A stretch of 60,964 nt of DNA from DAIDKA01 sp049792815. GTDB taxonomy: Bacteria; Pseudomonadota; Gammaproteobacteria; Steroidobacterales; Steroidobacteraceae. The stretch spans positions 1 to 60,964 of the forward strand of contig JBARBG010000008.1 in the NCBI GenBank assembly GCA_049792815.1, given 5' to 3'. The notes under the pieces were generated by a model. That model was given only the letters and a program-made list of their open reading frames with translations, had not been told where the DNA came from and ran no database searches. Position numbers and translations under genes: made by a program. Positions 18,173 to 25,199 of this stretch are shown here, piece after piece. Each line of letters starts with the position of its first letter. Position 1 is the stretch's first letter.

Positions 18173-18895
18173 TCAGACTCCCGCGTCGTAGAGGACTGTC
18201 TGAGTGTGGATGATGAGGCGGCACTTCAGCAGCTGTTCCAGCTCCGCCTTGAAGTCGAAGTATTGGCGCTCGGGCGCGCACTCAGCCGAGTGGGCGAACT
18301 GCGCCACCAAATCGATAGCGCTGTGGTCGGGATCGAAGTCCGCGCGCAAGGCGGAGTCAAATACGGCAAGACTGCGCACGGCATAGCGCTGGCACAGATG
18401 CGCGATCTCATCCCGGCGGGCGTCCAGCAGCGCTCGGCCAGGCGGAATGGTGTGGAACGTGGATTCGGCTTCGGGTGGCGGCTGTGGCTGTGGCGTGAGA
18501 GCCGGTCCACCCGCCGCTTCGAGCACGTGTCGCTGGAGTACAGCGTGCTCTCCCCGCTGCAGCAGGTCGCGGGGTGAGAGGTTGCGGAGGTAGGGATTTG
18601 CGGTCATGAACCACAGCGCCGTCTTGGTAGTGTTTCCCGCGAACGCCTCGGCGACGAGCTCGCAGGTCGCGGCGATGTCCATCAAGCGCTCGCGCAGGAT
18701 GCGTGGTGCCTTGTCATCAAATCGCACCGACGCCGGTGCCACGGCGGCCAGCTGCGCCAGCTCGCCTTTGCTCAAATTCAGAAACCGGGCCACCCGCTGG
18801 GGTTGGAACCGCCCCGCCTGCCAGAACTGCAGATAGTCCCGAGCGGGAACAGTGCTAAAGAGAGAGACTCGCGCTGGCGCACCCATGGTTGCCAT
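18173..18895 (-). CDS. Xre/MbcA/ParS antitoxin-like domain fused to a degenerate nucleotidyltransferase
   Basis: 240 residues with two parts. Residues about 25-125 look like the MbcA/ParS/Xre antitoxin family (DUF2384): a helical N-terminus, then the toxin-binding pattern KTALWFMTANPYLRNLSPRDLLQRG. After a proline-rich linker (133-142), residues 155-235 resemble a minimal nucleotidyltransferase: LAVFDSALRADFDPDHSAIDLVAQF. The usual GS-x-RG...SDID core is changed: Gly to Asp180 and the first catalytic Asp to Ala193, while Ser181 and Asp195 remain, so catalysis is doubtful. It is coupled to the KirBac gene by one base and preceded by five tandem 11-bp repeats. The domain assignments are by eye. 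Confidence 0.6.
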   Translation of the reverse strand: MATMGAPARVSLFSTVPARDYLQFWQAGRFQPQRVARFLNLSKGELAQLAAVAPASVRFDDKAPRILRERLMDIAATCELVAEAFAGNTTKTALWFMTANPYLRNLSPRDLLQRGEHAVLQRHVLEAAGGPALTPQPQPPPEAESTFHTIPPGRALLDARRDEIAHLCQRYAVRSLAVFDSALRADFDPDHSAIDLVAQFAHSAECAPERQYFDFKAELEQLLKCRLIIHTQTVLYDAGV

Positions 18896-18916
18896 CTTGA
18901 CCGGGTCGACGGCCGA

Positions 18917-18971
18917 TTTCTAGCCATGAATTACACATTTATCAGCCATTTATAAACCATGATCTAACCAT
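18917..18971 (-). repeat. Five tandem 11-bp repeats upstream of the MbcA-NTase gene
   Basis: Read on the minus strand, five consecutive 11-mers each begin with ATG: ATGGTTAGATC, ATGGTTTATAA, ATGGCTGATAA, ATGTGTAATTC, ATGGCTAGAAA. Positions 1-3 and 6 are invariant and position 4 is G in four of five. The 11-bp period is about one helical turn, so one face of the DNA is presented repeatedly. The array ends 21 bases before the start codon at 18895 and contains A+T-rich -10-like sequence (TATAAA). It also overlaps the last bases of the HtrA-like gene. It is probably the operator of the HTH protein downstream. Confidence 0.7.
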
Positions 18972-19938
18972 TTGGCCGTTCGAGCGCGGTCGTGGTCAAT
19001 ACCAGGCGCTGTCCCCGGCGCAAACAGACGATGTCACACGGCTTGTTGATGCGCCGGGAGTCGAGGATCTGCTGCAGGCGATCGATGCTCGTGGCCGGCT
19101 CGTGATCGTACGACACGATGAGATCGCCAGATTCCAAGCCGGCCGCCCCGGCCGGGCCGCCGTGCTCGACGCTCTGTACCCGAACCCCGGACTCAGTTTC
19201 CAACCCATGATGAAGTGCCAAGCGTCGATTGATGGGCGTGTTGGTTCCGGTCAATCCGAGCCAGGCCCGAAGCACCCGGCCATGTCTGATGAGTTGCGTC
19301 AGAACCCATTGCGCCGTGTCACTGGCTGTGGCGAAGCAAAGTCCTTGGGCTCCGGAGATGATGGCAGTGTTGACTCCGATGACAGCGCCGTGAGAGTCGA
19401 GCAGTGGTCCTCCGGAGTTACCCGGATTCAGCGCCGCGTCCGTCTGGATGACATTTTCAATCAGGCGCCCGGTGCTCGAGCGCAGAGTGCGGCCAAGCGC
19501 GCTGACTACGCCGGCGGTGACGGTATGCTCGAAACCCAGCGGATTACCGATGGCAATCGCAAGCTGGCCGATCTGAAGAGCCCCTGAGTTGCCGAAGGCG
19601 ACGTGGGGTACAACGCCGACGCTGGCACGAAGCACCGCAAGATCCGAATCCGGATCATCGCCCACCACGTAGGCCGAATACCGTTCGCCCTCACCGGTTG
19701 AAACCCGTATCTCGTTGGCCTTATGGACTACGTGACTATTGGTGAGCAGCAAGCCGTCCGGGGTGAAAAAGAACCCGGAACCGGTACCTCGACGTGGGCC
19801 CTTCCGCGATTCATGGCGAGCCTCCAGATGCACCACCGCCGGTGCCGCCACCCGTGCAGCGCCCGTAACCGCGAGCGAGTAGGCGTCCAGTAACCCCGAA
19901 TTGTCGGCAGCCCCGGGGGCGGGCGAAGCAGAAGGCAT
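18964..19938 (-). CDS. HtrA/DegP-like trypsin-fold serine protease with one PDZ domain
   Basis: About 324 residues from the ATG at 19938; a TTG at 19995 would add 19 residues with no ribosome site. The protease domain has the complete triad: His in LLTNSHVV, Asp in DPDSDLAVL, Ser in NPGNSGGPLL. A C-terminal PDZ domain (VRVQSVEHGGPAGAAGLESGDLIVSYD) follows. No signal peptide or membrane anchor is visible from either start, unlike periplasmic DegP/DegS. It may therefore be cytoplasmic or use a missed upstream start. It is divergent from the GntR-slipin operon and probably functions with it, since slipins are often paired with membrane proteases. Confidence 0.85.
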   Translation of the reverse strand: MPSASPAPGAADNSGLLDAYSLAVTGAARVAAPAVVHLEARHESRKGPRRGTGSGFFFTPDGLLLTNSHVVHKANEIRVSTGEGERYSAYVVGDDPDSDLAVLRASVGVVPHVAFGNSGALQIGQLAIAIGNPLGFEHTVTAGVVSALGRTLRSSTGRLIENVIQTDAALNPGNSGGPLLDSHGAVIGVNTAIISGAQGLCFATASDTAQWVLTQLIRHGRVLRAWLGLTGTNTPINRRLALHHGLETESGVRVQSVEHGGPAGAAGLESGDLIVSYDHEPATSIDRLQQILDSRRINKPCDIVCLRRGQRLVLTTTALERPNG

Positions 19939-20015
19939 CGGCTCGAGGTGTGGGCAGGAGGCTTGCGATTCAAGACCTCCGCTCCCGCTTGACAAGAGGT
20001 GGATCCGTGTAGGAC

Positions 20016-20035
20016 TGTATGCATATTATCATACA
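20016..20035. promoter_or_regulatory. Candidate GntR operator between protease and slipin operons
   Basis: TGTATGCATATTATCATACA is a dyad with perfect 6-base arms (TGTATG/CATACA) and an 8-base centre. It lies 12 bases before the probable TTG start of the GntR gene and covers a -10-like TATTAT. A perfect TTGACA at 19989-19994 lies upstream but spaces poorly to it. Position and symmetry fit an autoregulatory GntR site. Confidence 0.5.
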
Positions 20036-20047
20036 CGGGAATCGGCG

Positions 20048-20431
20048 TTGCAGCTCAATGTCGTCAACAGCGGGGTGCCCATCTACGTCCAGATCAGGGA
20101 CCAGATCCTGCGTGCCATTGGCCGCGGAGTCATGCGCCCGGGAGCGCAGCTGCCAACGATGCGCCAGATGGCGGTCGACCTCAAAGTTGATCTGAACACG
20201 GTTCGCCATGCTTACGACGAACTCGAGCAGACCGGCGCGATTGTCATCCTAAGAGCGCGCGGCACGTACGTGGCAGACAAGCCGCCACCCATCGACGCCG
20301 CGCAGGCGACTCACAGACTCCAGGCACTCGCTCAACAAACGATCGCCTTGGCGACTTCCGCGGGGCTCGACCCGGCGGAGCTGGCCCAGGCCGTACTGCA
20401 GCTCACGAAGCGACAAAGGGGAAATTCATGA
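20048..20431 (+). CDS. GntR family regulator, short YtrA-like type
   Basis: 127 residues from a TTG that reads (M)QLNVVNSGVPIYVQIRDQILRAIGRG. The frame is open further upstream, but that part runs through the dyad operator and has no family similarity. The winged HTH shows LPTMRQMAVDLKVDLNTVRHAYDELEQTGAIVILRARGTYV. The tail of about 45 residues is helical, too short for a classic ligand domain. The stop overlaps the slipin ATG (ATGA), so regulator and slipin are coupled. It probably represses its own operon and perhaps the divergent protease. Confidence 0.87.
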   Translation: MQLNVVNSGVPIYVQIRDQILRAIGRGVMRPGAQLPTMRQMAVDLKVDLNTVRHAYDELEQTGAIVILRARGTYVADKPPPIDAAQATHRLQALAQQTIALATSAGLDPAELAQAVLQLTKRQRGNS

Positions 20432-21324
20432 ATAACGCTGAATGGTCAAGTCCATATGGCCAGAATACTCCGGCAACCGTGCTTGCCGCTCTGGTACTGC
20501 TTGTCGCCGCCGCGGTCGCGGTTTTCGCACACCGCACTGTCTGGGTACTCGCCTACGCGCTTCCGGCGCTTCTCGCATTGGCGGCCGCCCTCGTACCGTT
20601 GTCGTTGCAGATGGCCAGACAATGGGAGAAGGCCGTCGTGCTGCGCTTCGGTCGATTGCGCGCAGTGCGCGGTCCCGGCCTGTTCGTCATCCTGCCCGTC
20701 ATCGACACGGTCGCCGCGTGGGTTGACCAGCGCATCCAGACGACGGAGTTCAATGCCGAACAGGCGCTGACCCGGGATACCGTGCCCACGAACATTGACG
20801 CGATCCTGTTCTGGCAGGTGCACGATGCCGAACATGCCGCGCTCGAGATCGCCGACTATCGCCAGGCGGTGCTGCGGGTGGCGCAGACATCGCTGCGCGA
20901 GATGATCGGCGCCTCGCCGTTGAGCGCGTTGCTCGCGGAGCGCCAAGCGGCCGATCTGCAACTGAAGCAGGAAATCGGCCGCAAGACCGCGGAGTGGGGG
21001 GTCTCCGCCGTCTCGGTGGAGATTCGGGATGTGGCCATTCCAGCACAACTTCAGGACGCGATGAGTCGCCAGGCCCAGGCCGAGCGCGAGAAGTCGGCAC
21101 GCGTCATCCTGGGTTCCGCCGAGGAGGAAATCGCGCAGAAGTTCATGCGGGCTGCCGAGACCTATGGACAAAATCCGATCGCGCTGCAACTGCGTGCCAT
21201 GAACATCATCTACGAGACCACCAAGGAGCGCGGCGCAACGATCCTCATACCCTCGTCCATGGTCGATTCGATGAATGTCCCGGGAGTCATGGGATTGGTG
21301 GCATCCGCGGCGACGGGCTCTTGA
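20428..21324 (+). CDS. Slipin / SPFH (band 7) membrane protein
   Basis: 298 residues. Two hydrophobic stretches at the N-terminus (about 17-35 and 40-60) anchor an SPFH domain: WEKAVVLRFGRLRAVRGPGLFVILPVIDTVAAWVDQRIQTTEF, then VPTNIDAILFWQV, and a helical C-terminus with QAEREKSARVILGSAEEEIAQKF. This is the stomatin/slipin pattern, proteins that oligomerise and organise membrane microdomains. Slipins usually neighbour an NfeD protein with a serine protease; here an HtrA-like protease is divergent instead. The 3' end overlaps the convergent methyltransferase gene by 38 bases. Confidence 0.88.
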   Translation: MNNAEWSSPYGQNTPATVLAALVLLVAAAVAVFAHRTVWVLAYALPALLALAAALVPLSLQMARQWEKAVVLRFGRLRAVRGPGLFVILPVIDTVAAWVDQRIQTTEFNAEQALTRDTVPTNIDAILFWQVHDAEHAALEIADYRQAVLRVAQTSLREMIGASPLSALLAERQAADLQLKQEIGRKTAEWGVSAVSVEIRDVAIPAQLQDAMSRQAQAEREKSARVILGSAEEEIAQKFMRAAETYGQNPIALQLRAMNIIYETTKERGATILIPSSMVDSMNVPGVMGLVASAATGS

Positions 21325-22249
21325 GGGCGGCGAGCTTCGCGAAAGCCCTGCTTCCCATGCGGTAGTACCTGGCGTCACGTTCGGTTCCGATCGCGCAGTA
21401 GCCGACGGCCTGCGCCGCCGCGAGCGTCGAGGCGCTGCCGGCAAAGGGATCGCAGACAATGCCGACGCCAAGCGGCAGCGACGCACGGACCAGCTGGCGC
21501 AGGAAGGCCTGCGGCTTGAGCGAAGGATGTGGCGCAATGGCCCGCTCGGCCCGGCCCGTCGGGGCGCTCACAATCACGTCCTTGAAAGGTGCCGCGGCGC
21601 CGATGCGCCGCAGGCCGCCGGTACCCCAGCGCTTCAGGTTCTGCGCCACCGTGCCTTCAAGCGGCTTGCGGAATATCCCCCACGGCTCCCAGCCTGAACG
21701 TGCCATCACCGATATGTCCGCGAATTCGCGCTCGGCGCCCTTGGGGCGATCCCCGCCGCGCAGCGTTTGCACCAGGCGCACCACTTCGCCACGCTTTTCC
21801 AGGCCGGTCTGCTGCAGGGCGTGGAAGGTCAGCGTGGACAGCAGCGGATTGGAAGCGAGGAAGAGATGCCCGCCCGGCACCAGCACGCGCTGCAGTGCGC
21901 TCCCCAGCTCCGAGAAAAACTTAGCAAGCTGCTCAAGCTCTGGGCGGGAGAGCACGGTGAAGCGCGGCAGCGGCTGACGGCGCACGCCATTCAACGTCGG
22001 AGGGATACGCCACACGCCACCGCGCCCTGCGCGCAGCTTGCGCTGATCGCGCGCCGCGTACTCGATGAGACCATAGGGCGGGTCGGTCACCACCGCATGA
22101 ATCGAGCAGGGCGGCAGGCTCTGCAGCCAATCCAGCGCATCGGCCCTGATGAGCGTGGCCGTTGCTGATAAGTGCACCCGCACGTGGTCACCGTGCGCAC
22201 GTACTCGTTGCCAAATGCCTGAGGGACTTTCACTCACGCGCCCAAGCAT
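21287..22249 (-). CDS. Orphan DNA (adenine/cytosine-N4) methyltransferase
   Basis: 320 residues. Catalytic motif IV TDPPYGLIEY is at residues 55-64 and the SAM-binding motif CDPFAGSASTLAAA is near the C-terminus. The order IV...I with a target-recognition region between is the beta class of amino-methyltransferases. No endonuclease gene is adjacent, so it is a solitary enzyme that may mark the chromosome or remain from a restriction system. The C-terminus runs 38 bases into the slipin gene on the opposite strand. The recognition sequence cannot be deduced. Confidence 0.85.
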   Translation of the reverse strand: MLGRVSESPSGIWQRVRAHGDHVRVHLSATATLIRADALDWLQSLPPCSIHAVVTDPPYGLIEYAARDQRKLRAGRGGVWRIPPTLNGVRRQPLPRFTVLSRPELEQLAKFFSELGSALQRVLVPGGHLFLASNPLLSTLTFHALQQTGLEKRGEVVRLVQTLRGGDRPKGAEREFADISVMARSGWEPWGIFRKPLEGTVAQNLKRWGTGGLRRIGAAAPFKDVIVSAPTGRAERAIAPHPSLKPQAFLRQLVRASLPLGVGIVCDPFAGSASTLAAAQAVGYCAIGTERDARYYRMGSRAFAKLAALKSPSPRMPPIP

Positions 22250-22315
22250 GACGCATTTGGCGGGGCAATTCTCCGGCGGCGTAATATGGTGGTTGGCGAG
22301 CCAAGGAGAACCATT

Positions 22316-23839
22316 GTGGCGGACACGGCATCAGGGCCGAATCTGGAAATCGGTATTCGGATGGGCGATCTGCCGGATGGCGGCATGCTCATGGGGCGGG
22401 TGGGGGACCATGACGTTCTGCTTGCCCGGCGCGGCGCGGAGATCTTCGCGGTTGATGCGCTGTGCCCCCACTACCACGCCCCGCTCAGCGACGGCCTGCT
22501 GGTGGGTGAAACCGTTCGCTGTCCTCTGCATCATGCCTGCTTCAGTCTGCGCACCGGCGCCGCCCTGCGTGCCCCGGCCCTGGACGCACTGGGCTGCTGG
22601 AAGGTGGAGCGCGTCGCCGACACCATCATGGTACGTGAGCGGCTCAAGCCCAATGCCCGCCAGGCACCGGCTCACACGACCACAGCAACGCCACGCTCAA
22701 TCATCATCCTGGGCGGCGGCGTGGCGGGCGTGGCGGCAGCCGTGACGCTGCGCGCAGAGGGTTATGAGAACGATCTGACGCTCATCAGCGCCGATGACTC
22801 CGCGCCTTACGACCGACCCAATCTATCCAAGGATTTCCTGGAAGGTGCAGCGCCCGATGACTGGATGCCGCTGCGCCCGCCAGACTTCTACGCCAAGCAC
22901 GCGATCGACCTGCTGCTGAACTCGACGGTGACTGAACTCGACACGGGGCGCAGACGGCTCACCCTGCAGGACGGACGCGTCATGTCCTATGACGGACTGC
23001 TGCTGGCCACGGGAGCGGATGCCGTGAGGCTGCCCATTCCTGGGGCAACGCCGCAGTCAGTGCTATACCTGCGAACCTTCGCCGATGCACGCGCACTGGT
23101 GGCAAAGATCACGGTCGCGAAGACAGCCATTGTGCTGGGCGCCAGTTTCATCGGACTGGAGGCGGCGGCCTCGCTGCGCAAACGCGGCCTTGCTGTCCAT
23201 GTCGTGGCACCGGATGCGGTGCCCATGGCCAAGGTATTGGGACCCGAGGTCGGGCGCTTCGTTCAAAGCGTCCACGAGTCCCATGGCGTGGTGTTTCACC
23301 TGGGGACGACGGTCGCGTCGATTGCGGGCACCTCCTTCACCCTGGCCAACGGTCAGAAACTGGAGGCGGACTTCCTGGTGGCCGGTGTGGGCGTCCGGCC
23401 GTCGGTGCAACTCGCACAACGCGCCGGACTTGCCGTCGAGGACGGTGTGGTGGTCGATGAGTACCTGCACAGCAGTGCGGCCGGCGTGTATGCCGCCGGG
23501 GACATTGCGCGCTGGCCGGATCCGCATTCGGGGGAGCGACTGCGCGTGGAACACTATGTGCTGGCCCAACGGCAGGCCCAGACGGCGGCGCGCAATCTTC
23601 TTGGCCGTCGTGAGAAGTTCGATGCGGTGCCCTTCTTCTGGAGCCAGCACTATGACATCACCATCCGCTACGTCGGACATGCGCGCACCTGGGACGCGCT
23701 GCGCATCGACGGCTCACTGACAGACGGCAGCTGTACGGTCCGATACCTGCGTGCCGGTCACACACTTGCCGTGGCGACAATAGGTCGCGATCGGGAAAAT
23801 CTTGAAGCGGAGGTCGCCCTTGAGGCCGGCAACGGCTGA
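22316..23839 (+). CDS. Rieske [2Fe-2S] - FAD/NAD(P) oxidoreductase (AIFM3-like)
   Basis: 507 residues from a GTG with a strong AAGGAG 7 bases upstream, which decides the start over the ATG at 22286. Residues about 10-100 are a Rieske ferredoxin domain with CPHYHAP and CPLHHACF cluster ligands. The rest is a pyridine nucleotide-disulfide reductase fold: FAD motif ILGGGVAGVAAAVTL, NAD motif AIVLGASFIGLEAAASL and second FAD site GVYAAGDIARWPD. The fusion resembles AIFM3-type proteins and ferredoxin reductases of dioxygenase systems, passing electrons from NADH through FAD to the cluster. No oxygenase is nearby, so the acceptor is unknown. Confidence 0.88.
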   Translation: MADTASGPNLEIGIRMGDLPDGGMLMGRVGDHDVLLARRGAEIFAVDALCPHYHAPLSDGLLVGETVRCPLHHACFSLRTGAALRAPALDALGCWKVERVADTIMVRERLKPNARQAPAHTTTATPRSIIILGGGVAGVAAAVTLRAEGYENDLTLISADDSAPYDRPNLSKDFLEGAAPDDWMPLRPPDFYAKHAIDLLLNSTVTELDTGRRRLTLQDGRVMSYDGLLLATGADAVRLPIPGATPQSVLYLRTFADARALVAKITVAKTAIVLGASFIGLEAAASLRKRGLAVHVVAPDAVPMAKVLGPEVGRFVQSVHESHGVVFHLGTTVASIAGTSFTLANGQKLEADFLVAGVGVRPSVQLAQRAGLAVEDGVVVDEYLHSSAAGVYAAGDIARWPDPHSGERLRVEHYVLAQRQAQTAARNLLGRREKFDAVPFFWSQHYDITIRYVGHARTWDALRIDGSLTDGSCTVRYLRAGHTLAVATIGRDRENLEAEVALEAGNG

Positions 23840-25186
23840 CTACTTGCCGATGCAGAAGCTGGAAAAAATCCGCCCCAGCAGATCCTCATTGGTGAACTCG
23901 CCGCTGATCTCATCGAGCGCGCGCTGCGCGACGCGCAGCTCCTGAGCGACGAGTTCGCCGGCGCGGGTCTGCTGCAGAATGACTGCCGCCGCCTCCACGC
24001 TGGCACGGGCGCGCGCCAGTGCCTCAAGGTGCCGTTGGCGCGCGGAGACGCTGCCACTGTCCAGGGTGTGGTACCCCATGCAGGATTTCAGGTGCGAGCG
24101 CAGGGCATCGATCCCCTCGCCGGTCAGTGCCGAGACCTCGATGCGGGGTACGCCACCGGGGGCCGCCGCGACGGCGTCGGTGATATCGGATTTGTTGTAG
24201 ACAAGCGTGACGGGAACCTGCGCGGGCAGCGTACCGGCCAGTTCCCGAAACGCCTGGGCGCCTGGGTCAAGGGCGCCATCAATCACAAACAGCACCCGGT
24301 CGGCGCGCGCCATTTCCAGCTGTGCGCGTCGGATGCCCTCTTCTTCCACCGCATCCAACGCCACACGCAGGCCGGCCGTGTCCAGTATATGCAGCGGCAT
24401 GCCATCGACATGGATGCGCTCGCGCAGCACATCGCGCGTGGTGCCGGCAACGGCAGTGACGATGGCGGCATCGTAGCCTGCCAGACGGTTGAGAAGGCTG
24501 GACTTGCCGGCATTGGGCGCACCGGCCAGAACCACGGTCATGCCATCGCGCAGCAGGCGTCCCTGGCCGGCGCTCCTGGTGACGGCATCGAAGTGCTGAC
24601 GCAGCGTCCCCAGGCGCTGAGCGACGGCCTTGTCGGCCAGGAAATCGACCTCCTCTTCTGGAAAATCTATGGCGGCCTCGACATAGGTGCGCAGCTCGAT
24701 CACGGCGCCGGTGAGCACCTGGATCATGGTGGAGAACTCGCCCTGCAGCGAGCGCATGGCGGCGCGCGCGGCCTCGCGCGAACCGGCATCGATGAGATCG
24801 GCGACCGCCTCGGCCTGCGCCAGATCGAGCTTGTCGTTGAGGAAGGCGCGTTGCGTGAACTCGCCCGCCGTGGCGCGCCGCGCGCCCAGCTCCACCAGGC
24901 GCGCGACCAGGGACTCGAGAATGACCGGCCCGCCGTGGCCGTGGAATTCCACGACATCCTCCCCGGTATAGGAGTGCGGGCCCGCGAAGAACAGGGCCAC
25001 TCCGGCGTCGATGGTCTGTTGAGCGGCGTCGCGAAAGGCTGCGAAGACGGCGCGTCGCGCCGGCGGGAGGGTGCCGAGAACCGCGGCGGCGATACTCTGC
25101 GCCGCAGGCCCTGACAGACGCACGATGCCTATCCCCCCTCGTCCTGGGGCAGTCGCGGCCGCAACGATGGTGTCCGGATCGCCCAC
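23840..25186 (-). CDS. mnmE: tRNA modification GTPase MnmE
   Basis: Partner of MnmG in U34 modification. The start at GTG 25186 gives (M)GDPDTIVAAATAPGRGGIGIVRLSG, the family N-terminus, and 448 residues; a TTG at 25228 would overlap yidC and add an Arg/Pro-rich tail. The N-terminal formyl-THF domain is followed by a helical domain. The inserted GTPase domain carries G1 GAPNAGKSS, G3 DTAGLR and G4 NKSD. The C-terminus is the invariant CIGK, whose cysteine is catalytic. It follows yidC by 13 bases in the origin-proximal operon. Confidence 0.95.
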   Translation of the reverse strand: MGDPDTIVAAATAPGRGGIGIVRLSGPAAQSIAAAVLGTLPPARRAVFAAFRDAAQQTIDAGVALFFAGPHSYTGEDVVEFHGHGGPVILESLVARLVELGARRATAGEFTQRAFLNDKLDLAQAEAVADLIDAGSREAARAAMRSLQGEFSTMIQVLTGAVIELRTYVEAAIDFPEEEVDFLADKAVAQRLGTLRQHFDAVTRSAGQGRLLRDGMTVVLAGAPNAGKSSLLNRLAGYDAAIVTAVAGTTRDVLRERIHVDGMPLHILDTAGLRVALDAVEEEGIRRAQLEMARADRVLFVIDGALDPGAQAFRELAGTLPAQVPVTLVYNKSDITDAVAAAPGGVPRIEVSALTGEGIDALRSHLKSCMGYHTLDSGSVSARQRHLEALARARASVEAAAVILQQTRAGELVAQELRVAQRALDEISGEFTNEDLLGRIFSSFCIGK

Positions 25187-25199
25187 GCGAGCGCTTGGC

